Source: Nitrobacter sp. Nb-311A
GTDB taxonomy: Bacteria > Pseudomonadota > Alphaproteobacteria > Rhizobiales > Xanthobacteraceae
NCBI RefSeq assembly: GCF_000152905.1
Contig: NZ_CH672416.1
Coordinates: 424,721-488,720 of the forward strand
Direction: 5' to 3'
Length of the DNA: 64,000 nt
This document shows, piece after piece, positions 9,810 to 20,852 of the stretch; position 1 is the stretch's first letter, and the number at the start of each line of letters is the position of its first letter. Position numbers and translations under genes: made by a program. The notes below the pieces were generated by a model. The model was not told where the DNA came from and searched no databases. It was given only the letters and a program-made list of their open reading frames with translations.

Positions 9810-9966
9810 AGACTGTCGACCTCTGACAGAAATCAGAAGCATGCCTTCATGATTTTAATCTGAAGCGTTGTCTTCACCCGAACCCGTATCCATCCTGGGT
9901 CAAGCCGGAGGCGCGAAAACGCTCTGGGGCTCGCTCGCCACGAATGATAGGCCACGTCAGGGAGCC

Positions 9967-12825
<2,859 letters not shown>

Positions 12826-13369
12826 CCCAAATTCCTGTCTTCGCGGTTTGCCGTTGCAGCCATGTGGTCGTCTCCTGGAGCTCCGCTTCTGATGGTTCAG
12901 AAGCGGCAACGAGTTTGCTTCACGCGAACCGGAAATCCCGTTCGAAAAAGCTCGAGGGTCCGAACCCGAATGAGTTCGAACCACCGAAGTCCGCCTGGGT
13001 CTGCGGCGCCTTCGGACTTCGCAACCACCGCAGGAGCCGCCTATCAACTCAACTCATCGTGACGCATCAGGGCCGAAAGTCCCGAAAGCCGAGCGTCCGC
13101 ATAGTGGGTTGAGATTCGGTGACCCGGGGTTCAATCGCAAAAGCACAGTCAGAACCCGCCTTTGCTGTCGACCGTCCGGCAGAAATATGGCCGGCCCCGG
13201 GGGTTGTCAACGGTGGCCGGAACACCGGTTCGAAGCGTCTGCGACTGAAACGGCGGCGTCCGCCTGTCCGGAGTTCATGATTTTGACAGAGTTTTCGCAT
13301 TGCCAAGACCCCACGATTGAGCGAGTGTCCGCCGCCCCACATCCTCCTCCTGGAGATCAAGGACTTCTC
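12826..13369. other. Divergent intergenic region secA / parvulin gene
   Basis: 544 bases with no convincing gene. It holds a degraded palindromic repeat at about 12884-12952 (CTTCTGATGGTTCAGAAG hairpin, then TTCACGCGAACCGG and TTCGAAAAAGCTC) and a hairpin AAGTCCG/CGGACTT near 12987-13020. The promoters of secA and of the parvulin gene should lie here. Confidence 0.55.
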
Positions 13370-14287
13370 ATGACCATCCTATTGCCCGCAACGAAACACA
13401 GTCTGCGCGTTCGCCTGGCTTCGTCCGCTCTCGGCGGCTGCCTGGCCGCTGTCCTGTTCGTCGGCACCCCGGTCCACGCAGCCGATGCGGATCCCGTGCT
13501 GGCAAAAGTTAACGGCACCGAGATCCACCAGAGCGACGTTAATCTTGCCGAGCAGGAATTGGGTCCGAGCCTCGCGCAGATGGATCCGGCGGCCAAGCAG
13601 GAGAACATACTGTCTTTCCTTATTGACATGAAGATCATCACCAAGGCCGCCGAAGAAAAGAAAATTGAAAACAGCGAGGAGTTCAAAAAACGGCTCGCCT
13701 TCGCCCGCGATCGTTTGTTGATGGACAGGCTGCTGGCGTCCCAGGGCAAAGCGGCGATCACCGACGACGCCATGAAGACCGTCTACGCGGATGCCTCCAA
13801 GCAGATCACCAGCGAACAGGAGGTTCATGCCCGCCACATCCTGGTGCCGACAGAGGACGAGGCCAAGAAGATCGAGGGCGAATTGAAGAAAGGCGCGGAC
13901 TTCGCCGAACTTGCCAAGAAAGAATCCAAGGATCCCGGGGCCTCCGACGGCGGCGACCTCGGCTTCTTCACCAAGGAGCAGATGGTACCGGAATTTTCAA
14001 AGGTCGCCTTTGCGCTGGAGCCCGGCAAGATTTCCGACCCGGTCAAAACCCAGTTCGGCTGGCACATCATCAAGGTCGAGGAAAAACGCGCCCGCAAAGC
14101 CCCCGACTTCGATCAGGTCAAGCCGCAAATCGAGCAGTTTGTGACACGAAAGGCGCAGGCAGAATACGTCGCCAAGCTACGCGAGACCGCCAAGATCGAG
14201 CGCATGAACAAGCCGGCCGCTCCGGCAGGCGGAGACAAGGCCGGCTCCGCCAAACCCGCAGACGGTAAAACGCCGGCGAAGAAGTAA
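13370..14287 (+). CDS. Periplasmic parvulin-type peptidyl-prolyl isomerase (PpiC/SurA-like)
   Basis: Folding factor for exported proteins. The start is ATG 13370, with AAGGA six bases upstream. The 305-residue precursor has a Sec signal peptide (hydrophobic [16 protein letters not shown], cleavage after AHA-like VHA). An N-terminal SurA-like helical domain (about residues 40-145, [12 protein letters not shown]) precedes one rotamase domain (about 150-240: [34 protein letters not shown]). The C-terminus is a Pro/Ala/Lys tail. It is divergent from secA, a sensible pairing of export motor and periplasmic foldase. Confidence 0.92.
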   Translation: MTILLPATKHSLRVRLASSALGGCLAAVLFVGTPVHAADADPVLAKVNGTEIHQSDVNLAEQELGPSLAQMDPAAKQENILSFLIDMKIITKAAEEKKIENSEEFKKRLAFARDRLLMDRLLASQGKAAITDDAMKTVYADASKQITSEQEVHARHILVPTEDEAKKIEGELKKGADFAELAKKESKDPGASDGGDLGFFTKEQMVPEFSKVAFALEPGKISDPVKTQFGWHIIKVEEKRARKAPDFDQVKPQIEQFVTRKAQAEYVAKLRETAKIERMNKPAAPAGGDKAGSAKPADGKTPAKK

Positions 14288-14313
14288 AATTGACGAGCTA
14301 ATATTGAGGATCG

Positions 14314-14347
14314 ATGGGCGGGATGAGACAATCATCCCGCCCATTTT
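14314..14347 (+). terminator. Rho-independent terminator after the parvulin gene
   Basis: ATGGGCGGGATGA at 14314-14326 and TCATCCCGCCCAT at 14332-14344 form a perfect 13-bp GC-rich stem with a GACAA loop, directly followed by TTT. It lies 26 bases after the stop codon, in the correct orientation. Confidence 0.85.
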
Positions 14348-14363
14348 ACATCCGGCTCTTTTC

Positions 14364-14506
14364 TTCCCTCTCCCCTTGTGGGAGAGGGTGGCTGAAATAA
14401 GCGAAGCGAATACGCGCCGGGTGAGGGATCATCGCACGGCCAGGCCTACCCCTCACCCGCTTCGCGACGTCGCCGCTCAACGTCCTCTCCGCAAGGGGAG
14501 AGGACG
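14364..14506. repeat. Palindromic repeat, family B
   Basis: It begins with TTCCCTCTCCCCTTGTGGGAGAGGG and ends with CCTCTCCGCAAGGGGAGAGG, with GGGTGAGGGATC / CCCCTCACCCGC inside. The termini are inverted copies of each other. It lies between the parvulin terminator and argJ; related copies are at 24683-24795, 25931-26064 and about 35284-35316. Confidence 0.75.
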
Positions 14507-14525
14507 AAACGCCGAGGCCCGCCGC

Positions 14526-15764
14526 ATGTCCACCATATCCCCCCTCGCCCCGACCGATGTCCCGGACATGCCCGCGATCGCAGGCGTCCGCCTCGCGACC
14601 GCCGCGGCCGGCATCCGCTACAAGGGCCGCACCGACGTGCTGCTGGCCCTACTGGACAAAGGCACGACGGTGGCCGGCGTATTCACCAAATCGAAGTGCC
14701 CGTCGGCGCCGGTCGAGTGGTGCCGCGCGCGATTGAAAGGCGGCAGCGCGCGGGCCTTGGTGGTGAACTCGGGCAACGCCAACGCCTTCACGGGCAAGAC
14801 CGGCCGCGAGGCCACCAAGCTGACCGCCGACATCGCCGCCAAGGCGGCCGGCTGCAAGGCTAGCGATATCTATCTTGCCTCGACCGGCGTGATCGGCGAA
14901 CCGCTTGACGCCACGAAATTCAACGGCGTGCTGGAAACGCTGGGGCGCGACGCCGCACCGGATCGCTGGATGGACGCCGCGCGCGCCATCATGACCACCG
15001 ACACATTTCCGAAGGTCGGGACCGCGCGCGTGAAGCTCGGCAAGGCCGCCGTCACCATCAACGGCATCGCCAAGGGCGCCGGGATGATCGCGCCCGACAT
15101 GGCGACCATGCTTTCGTTTGTCTTTACCGATGCGCCAATTGCGGCAGCAGCCTTGCAATCGCTGTTGAAGAGCGGCGTCGAAGACACCTTCAACGCCATT
15201 ACCATCGACAGCGATACATCCACCTCCGATACGCTTCTGGCGTTCGCGACCGGCGCCGCGAGCGCCCGCGGCGCGCCCAAAATCAGCCGCGCCAGCGATC
15301 CCCGCATGAAAGCATTCGCGAAAGCGTTTCACGGCGTGCTGGCCGATCTCGCCGAACAGGTGGCGCGCGACGGCGAAGGCGCGCGCAAGCTGGTCGAGGT
15401 CATCGTCGAAGGCGCGTCATCGAAGGCATCGGCGCGCAAAATCGCCAAGTCGATCGCCAATTCGCCGCTGGTGAAGACCGCGATCGCGGGCGAGGACGCC
15501 AACTGGGGCCGTGTGGTGATGGCGGTGGGCAAGGCCGGCGAGCCAGCCGACCGCGACAAGCTGTCGATCTATTTCAACAGCATTCGCGTCGCAAAACGCG
15601 GCGCGCGGGACCCGTCTTACAACGAGGCGGAAGTCTCGAAGACCATGAAGAACGACAGGATTCAGATCAAGACAACGCTCGGCCTCGGCAAGGGCCGCGA
15701 CCGCGTGCTGACCTGCGACCTCACCAAGGAGTATGTTGCGATCAACGGCGATTACCGGTCGTGA
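14526..15764 (+). CDS. argJ: Bifunctional glutamate N-acetyltransferase / amino-acid N-acetyltransferase
   Basis: Ornithine acetyltransferase of arginine biosynthesis; it makes ornithine from N-acetylornithine and recycles the acetyl group to glutamate. The start is ATG 14526 (412 residues); the frame extends upstream only through a repeat. The autocleavage site is visible in [14 protein letters not shown], where the Ala-Thr bond is cut to give alpha and beta chains. The glycine-rich [12 protein letters not shown] segment is also typical. The stop overlaps the start of mutT by four bases (GTGA), so the two are translationally coupled. Confidence 0.96.
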   Translation: MSTISPLAPTDVPDMPAIAGVRLATAAAGIRYKGRTDVLLALLDKGTTVAGVFTKSKCPSAPVEWCRARLKGGSARALVVNSGNANAFTGKTGREATKLTADIAAKAAGCKASDIYLASTGVIGEPLDATKFNGVLETLGRDAAPDRWMDAARAIMTTDTFPKVGTARVKLGKAAVTINGIAKGAGMIAPDMATMLSFVFTDAPIAAAALQSLLKSGVEDTFNAITIDSDTSTSDTLLAFATGAASARGAPKISRASDPRMKAFAKAFHGVLADLAEQVARDGEGARKLVEVIVEGASSKASARKIAKSIANSPLVKTAIAGEDANWGRVVMAVGKAGEPADRDKLSIYFNSIRVAKRGARDPSYNEAEVSKTMKNDRIQIKTTLGLGKGRDRVLTCDLTKEYVAINGDYRS

Positions 15765-16162
15765 AGCTCACCCTGGTCGTCGCCTGCGCGCTGATCGACG
15801 CCGACAACCGCGTACTGATCGCGCAGCGGCCGGAAGGCAAGCAACTTGCCGGCCTGTGGGAGTTTCCCGGCGGCAAGTTCGAGCCTGGAGAACGCCCCGA
15901 AGAGGCGCTGATCCGTGAACTGCGCGAGGAACTCGGAATCGTCACGCAGGAGGGATGCCTGGCGCCGCTGACCTTCGCAAGCCACGCTTACGAAAGTTTC
16001 CACCTGCTGATGCCACTCTACATCTGCCGGCGCTGGGAAGGCACGGTGACCTCGAAAGAGGGGCAGGCGCTGAAGTGGGTTCGGGCCAACAAGCTTCGTG
16101 ACTATCCGATGCCGCCCGCGGACATCCCTCTGATACCGCCGTTGATCGATCTGTTGATGTAG
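15761..16162 (+). CDS. mutT: 8-oxo-dGTP diphosphatase (Nudix)
   Basis: Removes oxidised dGTP from the nucleotide pool. The GTG start at 15761 overlaps the argJ stop. The 133-residue protein has a canonical Nudix box: GGKFEPGE followed by REELGI with the REL..EE core, at about residues 35-57. The substrate-side GLWEFPGGK is typical of MutT. Other Nudix hydrolases of similar size cannot be excluded, but the placement with argJ matches relatives. Confidence 0.9.
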   Translation: MKLTLVVACALIDADNRVLIAQRPEGKQLAGLWEFPGGKFEPGERPEEALIRELREELGIVTQEGCLAPLTFASHAYESFHLLMPLYICRRWEGTVTSKEGQALKWVRANKLRDYPMPPADIPLIPPLIDLLM

Positions 16163-16184
16163 ACAATTTCGCACGGCAACGCGT

Positions 16185-16221
16185 TGCCGTCATGGCCGGC
16201 CTTGTGCCGGGCATGACGGCA
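16185..16221. terminator. Bidirectional hairpin between convergent genes
   Basis: TGCCGTCATG at 16185-16194 pairs with CATGACGGCA at 16212-16221, with an inner GCCGG/CCGGG extension. It belongs to the common CGTCATGGCCGG...CATGACG intergenic palindrome type. It lies between mutT and the convergent methyltransferase and can serve both directions. Confidence 0.5.
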
Positions 16222-16236
16222 AAACCATCCCGCGTC

Positions 16237-17088
16237 TTACTTCTTCTCGATAGCCTTCACCGCGTCCTCAAGCCTCGCCTTCGCCGATCCCGGCTTCAAC
16301 GGCTTCTGCTGGCTGTCATGCGGCGCCCATCCCGAGAGCCACACGATATCGAAGGTCGCGCGGATGCGGCCGTCGGCATCGGCGAAGCGCTCATGATAGA
16401 TCTGCGCCATCCGCAACAGGGTTGCGCGGCGTAACGGCCTGCGGCGGCGCTCGGTCAGCACATTCGTCGCGCCCATGCGGCGCAGATCATGCATCAGGGC
16501 GAAAGGGTCATTATAGCGCACCATGACCCGGTCGACGTCCGTCACCGGCAGCGCGAACCCGGCGCGTTGCAGCAGCGCGCCGACATCGCGAAGGTCGGCA
16601 AACGGTGCGACGCGCGGCGAGATGCCCCCTTCAAGCTCCGCCTCGGCCATCGCGAACGCCTGACGCAGCTCGGTCAGCGTGTCTCCGCCGATCGTGGCCG
16701 CCATCAGCAACCCGTCCGGTTTCAGGGCGCGGCGGATCTGCGCCAGCAGGCCCGGAAGATCGTTGACAAACTGGAAGGCAAGTCCGGAGACGGCGAGATC
16801 AAGAGAATCGGGCGACAGCCTCACCGCTTCGCTTTCGTCAACCGGGAGATCGACGCGCGAAAGCTCCCCGACCCGGGCCGAGAGCGCGCCGCGCACCTGA
16901 TCGCCGGGCGTGCCGATATCCGCCGCGCACCGAAACTCGCGCAGCACAGCGTGCAGCCTCTCCGCCATATCCTCCGCAATGCGATCGAGCAGAAACGACA
17001 CGGCTCCTGCTTCGGCCGCGCGTTTCTGCCGCTCGCGCAGCAAGGCGCGGTCGAACAGAACGGGCGGAGAAGACGGGTCCGGAGCCAT
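16237..17088 (-). CDS. SAM-dependent methyltransferase, BioC/NDUFAF5-like
   Basis: A 283-residue cytoplasmic protein. The N-terminal FDRALLRERQKRAA is characteristic of the bacterial relatives of NDUFAF5, the mitochondrial complex I assembly factor. A class I methyltransferase region follows, with a conserved IGGDTLTELRQAF block near residue 155. The glycine-rich SAM loop is degenerate compared with classical methyltransferases, as is common in this family. The substrate is unknown. The gene is divergent from comF. BioC of biotin synthesis is the nearest alternative reading, but no other bio gene is nearby. Confidence 0.75.
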   Translation of the reverse strand: MAPDPSSPPVLFDRALLRERQKRAAEAGAVSFLLDRIAEDMAERLHAVLREFRCAADIGTPGDQVRGALSARVGELSRVDLPVDESEAVRLSPDSLDLAVSGLAFQFVNDLPGLLAQIRRALKPDGLLMAATIGGDTLTELRQAFAMAEAELEGGISPRVAPFADLRDVGALLQRAGFALPVTDVDRVMVRYNDPFALMHDLRRMGATNVLTERRRRPLRRATLLRMAQIYHERFADADGRIRATFDIVWLSGWAPHDSQQKPLKPGSAKARLEDAVKAIEKK

Positions 17089-17193
17089 GTGGTTTGGTAC
17101 GCCGGTCAGCGGTCATCTGGCAATCGCGTCCGAGGCAGGAAAAGCCGCGCTCTCCAGCTTGAGCACGGCAATATCGAGGATTAGCCTTGCCCT

Positions 17194-18003
17194 ATGGAAC
17201 CCTCGCCGGAAAACGCGCCGCACCGACCCAACCCGCTGCGCGGCGCATGGCGCGCATGTCGCGACGTCATGTCCCATGCGGCACGCACGGCGCTCGACAT
17301 CGCGCTGCCGACGCTCTGCGTCGCCTGCCGCGAACCGGTCGCGGGCCCCGGCGTCTGTGCGGATTGCTGGACGCAACTGTCGTTCATCGAACGTCCTTAT
17401 TGTCCCCGCCTCGGCACACCCTTTGTTTATGATCCGGGTTCCGAGATGCTGTCCATGGAGGCGATTGCCAACCCCCCGGCCTATCAGCGCGCCCGCGCCG
17501 CCGTGCGCTATGACGACGTCGCCAAGGTGTTGGTCCATGCCCTGAAGTATCAGGACCGCACCGATCTCGCGCCCGCGATGGGCCGCTGGATGGCGCGCGC
17601 GGGCTCCGAGTTACTCGATGGCGCCGACGTCCTGATCCCGGTACCGCTGCATTGGCGGCGCGGCTGGAGCCGCCGCTTCAACCAATCGGGGATGCTGGCT
17701 CACGTCATTGCCCGGCAATCCGGTGTTCCGGTCGCACCGGACACGCTGCGGCGCATCCGTCCCACCCGCCAACAGGTCGGATTGTCGCGAAATGACCGCG
17801 CACGCAATGTACAGGGCGCGTTCAAGGTGGCGGCGGAACGCAGCAGTCACGTCCAGGGCCGCCGCGTCATCCTGATCGACGACGTCCTGACCTCGGGCGC
17901 CACGGTGGATGCCTGCGCGCGGGTCCTGTTGCGGGCGAAGGCCGCCCAGGTCGACGTGCTGGTCTTCGCGCGGGTTGTCGACACCATGAAAGCCCCCATA
18001 TAA
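17194..18003 (+). CDS. ComF family phosphoribosyltransferase-like protein
   Basis: 269 residues. An N-terminal zinc-ribbon-like part has paired cysteines (CVACREP, CADCW, and YCPRLG). The C-terminal type I phosphoribosyltransferase domain carries the PRPP loop VILIDDVLTSGATVDAC near residues 225-240. In transformable bacteria ComF acts in DNA uptake; in others the role is unclear. Its position before a nitrilase-family gene, a DUF1178 gene and ubiG is usual in related genomes, although the grxC gene I would expect just downstream is absent here. Confidence 0.88.
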   Translation: MEPSPENAPHRPNPLRGAWRACRDVMSHAARTALDIALPTLCVACREPVAGPGVCADCWTQLSFIERPYCPRLGTPFVYDPGSEMLSMEAIANPPAYQRARAAVRYDDVAKVLVHALKYQDRTDLAPAMGRWMARAGSELLDGADVLIPVPLHWRRGWSRRFNQSGMLAHVIARQSGVPVAPDTLRRIRPTRQQVGLSRNDRARNVQGAFKVAAERSSHVQGRRVILIDDVLTSGATVDACARVLLRAKAAQVDVLVFARVVDTMKAPI

Positions 18004-18058
18004 TCGAGCTTCGACCCGCAAGCCTTGTTCGGTTTTTTTGCGGGCGAAAGGCAAGGAC

Positions 18059-18940
18059 ATGAACACCCAGCCCACGTTCGTCGCCGCAATGATCCAGATG
18101 CGGAGCGGTCTCCTTCCCGAGCCGAACTTCGATCAGGGCTCAGAACTGATCCGCGAGGCGGCGGCGCACGGCGCCAATTTCGTGCAGACTCCCGAAGTCA
18201 GCAACATCATGCAGGCCGATCGCGCCGCACTGTTCGACCATCTTCGCACCGAGGACGACGACCGCTCGCTCAGCGGTTATCGCGATCTTGCACGCGAACT
18301 GAGAATTCATCTCAATATCGGCTCGCTGGCGTTGCGGCTGACGAGTGAGAAGGCAGTCAACCGGTCGTTTCTGATCGGACCGTCCGGTGACATCCTGGCG
18401 CGTTATGACAAGATTCACATGTTCGATATCGATCTCGAAGGCGGCGAAAGCTATCGGGAGTCCGCCAATTATCAGCCGGGCGAGACGGCCGTGATAACGG
18501 ACCTGCCATGGGGCAGGCTGGGCATGACGATCTGCTACGACGTCCGTTTTCCGGCGCTGTATCGCGCGCTGGCCGAAGCCGGCGCGTCGTTCCTCACGGT
18601 GCCGGCGGCCTTCACCAGGAAGACCGGCGAGGCGCACTGGCACACCTTGCTGCGCGCTCGCGCGATCGAAAACGGCTGCTTCGTGTTTGCCGCCGCCCAG
18701 GGCGGGATGCACGAAAATCACCGCGAAACGTTCGGCCACTCGCTGATCGTCGATCCGTGGGGCACAGTGTTGGCCGAAGCGGACGGCACCAAACCCGGCA
18801 TCGTGCTGGCGACGATCGACCCGGCCAAGGTCGCGACCGCGCGCAAGGCCGTACCCTCATTACAGCATGGGCGTCGCTTTTCTTTCGCCGATCATAGGCC
18901 GGCAAGCGACCGTCTGCATCTTGTGCGAGGCTCGGCATGA
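18059..18940 (+). CDS. Carbon-nitrogen hydrolase (nitrilase superfamily, Nit1-like)
   Basis: 293 residues from ATG 18059, with AAGGA just upstream. The catalytic triad is visible: Glu in TPEVSN, Lys in RYDKIHMFD and Cys in TICYDVRFP. HETFGHSLIVDPWG is the typical C-terminal block. Members close to Nit1/Nit2 hydrolyse amides such as deaminated glutathione; the GESYRESANY segment fits that branch, but the substrate is inferred. The stop overlaps the start of the first DUF1178 copy (ATGA), so the genes are coupled. Confidence 0.88.
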   Translation: MNTQPTFVAAMIQMRSGLLPEPNFDQGSELIREAAAHGANFVQTPEVSNIMQADRAALFDHLRTEDDDRSLSGYRDLARELRIHLNIGSLALRLTSEKAVNRSFLIGPSGDILARYDKIHMFDIDLEGGESYRESANYQPGETAVITDLPWGRLGMTICYDVRFPALYRALAEAGASFLTVPAAFTRKTGEAHWHTLLRARAIENGCFVFAAAQGGMHENHRETFGHSLIVDPWGTVLAEADGTKPGIVLATIDPAKVATARKAVPSLQHGRRFSFADHRPASDRLHLVRGSA

Positions 18941-19342
18941 TCCGCTACAACCTGCGCTGCGAACAGGGACATACGTTCGAGAGCTGGTTCCAAAGCTCCT
19001 CGTCCTACGACTCGCAGGTCAAACGCAAGCTCGTCACCTGCGCGATCTGCGGCTCGACGAATGTCGAGAAAGCAATCATGGCGCCGCGGATCGCCGGCTC
19101 CAAGCGCCGTACGCCGAGGCTCGCAGCCGCTCCCGCATTCACGATCGACGACCCCCCGGAGCGAGGAGGTTCGGCATGATCCGCTACAACCTGCGCTGCG
19201 AGCGCGGCCATACATTCGAAAGCTGGTTCCAGAGCTCGTCGACCTATGATTCGCAAGTCAAACGCAAGCTCGTGACCTGCGCGATCTGCGGCTCGACGAA
19301 TGTCGAGAAAGCAATCATGGCGCCGCGGATCGCCGGCTCCAA
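18925..19342 (+). repeat. Direct tandem repeat, 239-base period
   Basis: 18937-19103 aligns without gaps to 19176-19342. The first 99 bases differ at 13 positions, nearly all silent; the last 68 bases (19036-19103 against 19275-19342) are identical. Short similarity also extends upstream of both ATGs (GCGAGG...TCGGC). Confidence 0.9.
18937..19179 (+). CDS. DUF1178 protein, truncated tandem copy 1
   Basis: An 80-residue ORF whose first 56 residues match the start of the full DUF1178 gene immediately downstream (two substitutions, Q/R and S/T). It keeps both metal-binding-like pairs (CEQGH and CAICGS). After the shared part it continues into an unrelated Pro/Ala-rich tail (RRTPRLAAAPAF...) and lacks the conserved C-terminal half. 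Its ATG overlaps the hydrolase stop and its stop overlaps the ATG of copy 2, so translation could run through all three. It may be a remnant of a partial tandem duplication or a working zinc-ribbon peptide. Confidence 0.7.
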   Translation: MIRYNLRCEQGHTFESWFQSSSSYDSQVKRKLVTCAICGSTNVEKAIMAPRIAGSKRRTPRLAAAPAFTIDDPPERGGSA

Positions 19343-19619
19343 AACGCGCGACGAACCTTCATCTGCGGATCCATCCACATCAGCAATAATGGCTGAGGAG
19401 CGCGAGCTGCGTGCGGAACTCAAACAATTGCATGACCATCTCGTCAAGAACGCCGACAATGTCGGCGCGCAGTTTCCCAACGAAGCTCGCAAAATGCATT
19501 ACGGCGACATCGAGCATCGTCCGATCTACGGCGAAGCCTCGATCGAGGAAGCGAGATCGCTGATCGAGGAAGGCGTCGAGGTCGGATCGCTGCCGGTGTT
19601 GCGGGACAACCGGAACTGA
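19176..19619 (+). CDS. DUF1178 family protein, full-length copy 2
   Basis: 147 residues: an N-terminal zinc-ribbon-like part (CERGH, CAICGS), a short Ser/Pro linker, then the conserved C-terminal block AELKQLHDHLVKNADNVG and FPNEARKMHYGD ending in VGSLPVLRDNRN. The family is conserved in alphaproteobacteria but uncharacterised. An excellent ribosome site (GAGGAGGT at 19163-19170) precedes the ATG, and the ATG overlaps the stop of copy 1. It is probably the functional copy. Confidence 0.82.
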   Translation: MIRYNLRCERGHTFESWFQSSSTYDSQVKRKLVTCAICGSTNVEKAIMAPRIAGSKTRDEPSSADPSTSAIMAEERELRAELKQLHDHLVKNADNVGAQFPNEARKMHYGDIEHRPIYGEASIEEARSLIEEGVEVGSLPVLRDNRN

Positions 19620-19639
19620 AGCGTTCCTGACGATGTGAA

Positions 19640-19680
19640 GATCGGCTCGCGTGAAGAAAACGCATCAAAACATAAAGATA
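19640..19680. repeat. Partial palindromic repeat, family A
   Basis: Only the GGCTCGCGTGAAGAAAACGC-ATCAAAACA half of the family A element is recognisable, between the DUF1178 gene and the convergent ubiG. Confidence 0.5.
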
Positions 19681-19683
19681 GCC

Positions 19684-20469
19684 TCACCCCACCGCTTCCG
19701 CCACCACCATGTAGTTGACGTCCATGTCGGACGACAGGCTCCATTTGTCCGCGAGCGGGTTATAGACCACGCCGGACTGCTCGGTGATGCCGAGCCCGTT
19801 GCGCTCGAAGTGGCGCGCGAGTTCGTCCGGGGTGACGAACTTGTCCCACTGATGCGTGCCGCGCGGCAGCCAGCGCAGCACATATTCGGCCGCGACGATG
19901 CCCAAGGCAAAGCTCTTCCAGTTACGGTTGAGGGTGGAGGCCACCACCATGCCGCCCGGTTTCAGCATCGCCGCGCAGCGATCGAGGAACAGCCCGACAT
20001 TGGCGACGTGCTCCACCACCTCCATCGCGAGGATGATGTCGAAGCGTTCTCGGACGTCCATGTCTTCCACGGTCGTGCAGCGATAATCGATCGACAGATG
20101 GGCTTTCTCGGCGTGGAGCTTCGCCGCGGCGATATTGGACGCCGAGGGATCGACCCCGATCACCTGCGCGCCAAGCCGCGTGAACGGCTCGCACAAAAGG
20201 CCCGCGCCGCAGCCGATGTCGAGCAGCCGCAGGTCCGCCAGACAGTTCAGGCTGCGGGCGCTGCGCTCGAACTTGCGGCAGGCGGCGTCGCGGATAAACT
20301 GAAGCCGCAACGGGTTGATCCTGTGCAGCGGCGCCATCTTCCCGTTGGGATCCCACCATTCCTGCGACAGTTTCGAGAATTTTTCGATCTCGGCGCGATC
20401 GACGGTCGTTCTGGATGCCGCTGAAGACGCGGCTGAAGAATTCGCGGGAGGGTTGACTTGCGTGGTCAT
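19684..20469 (-). CDS. ubiG: Bifunctional 2-polyprenyl-6-hydroxyphenol / 3-demethylubiquinol O-methyltransferase
   Basis: Carries out both O-methylations of ubiquinone synthesis. The 261-residue protein shows EIEKFSKLSQEWWDPNGKM and LHRINPLRLQFI at the N-terminus, the SAM-binding DIGCGAGLL near residue 85, and the AMEVVEHV and FVTPDEL blocks, all characteristic of UbiG. The ATG at 20469 is adopted. It is divergent from lysC, the usual arrangement in this group. Confidence 0.96.
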   Translation of the reverse strand: MTTQVNPPANSSAASSAASRTTVDRAEIEKFSKLSQEWWDPNGKMAPLHRINPLRLQFIRDAACRKFERSARSLNCLADLRLLDIGCGAGLLCEPFTRLGAQVIGVDPSASNIAAAKLHAEKAHLSIDYRCTTVEDMDVRERFDIILAMEVVEHVANVGLFLDRCAAMLKPGGMVVASTLNRNWKSFALGIVAAEYVLRWLPRGTHQWDKFVTPDELARHFERNGLGITEQSGVVYNPLADKWSLSSDMDVNYMVVAEAVG

Positions 20470-20852
20470 TGCCGCGCGGCTCCTGTGGCGAGATGACGGG
20501 TCGTGGAACAGTATCAGTGGTCACGCTCACGAACATCCTCGAAATAGATAAGTAGTCGCGAGAACAGAGGCGCGATCGCGTCGCAACGCGGATACGGGCA
20601 TGTGACTCGCATACACCATGGTCGGGACCGGTTGCGGAATCGCTGACATGGCACCCTGATCGCCCTGCTTCGCGCCGTTTCCCGGATCATTCGGCCGCCC
20701 GCAGGGCGACCGAAAGCCGGGTTGCCTGCCCGCATCCGCGCCGTTATGTATACGCGCCTTCTCGCCCGTGCGCCCCGCTTTTCGTACTTCATCGAGTTGG
20801 CCTTGTATCCAGAGAACCTTTTTAAGCGAGCCTTGGGAACGCACCATCCGTC
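20470..20852. other. Divergent intergenic region ubiG / lysC
   Basis: 383 bases without a supportable gene. A hairpin-like CGGCCGCCCGCAGGGCGACCG lies near 20694-20714. The promoters of both genes must be here; I could not pick out convincing elements, and no riboswitch-like structure was recognised before lysC. Confidence 0.5.

Noticed and set aside
18867..19175. Upstream extension of the second DUF1178 gene through copy 1
   Set aside because: The extension reads copy 1 out of frame; the GAGGAGGT site and the conserved start support ATG 19176.
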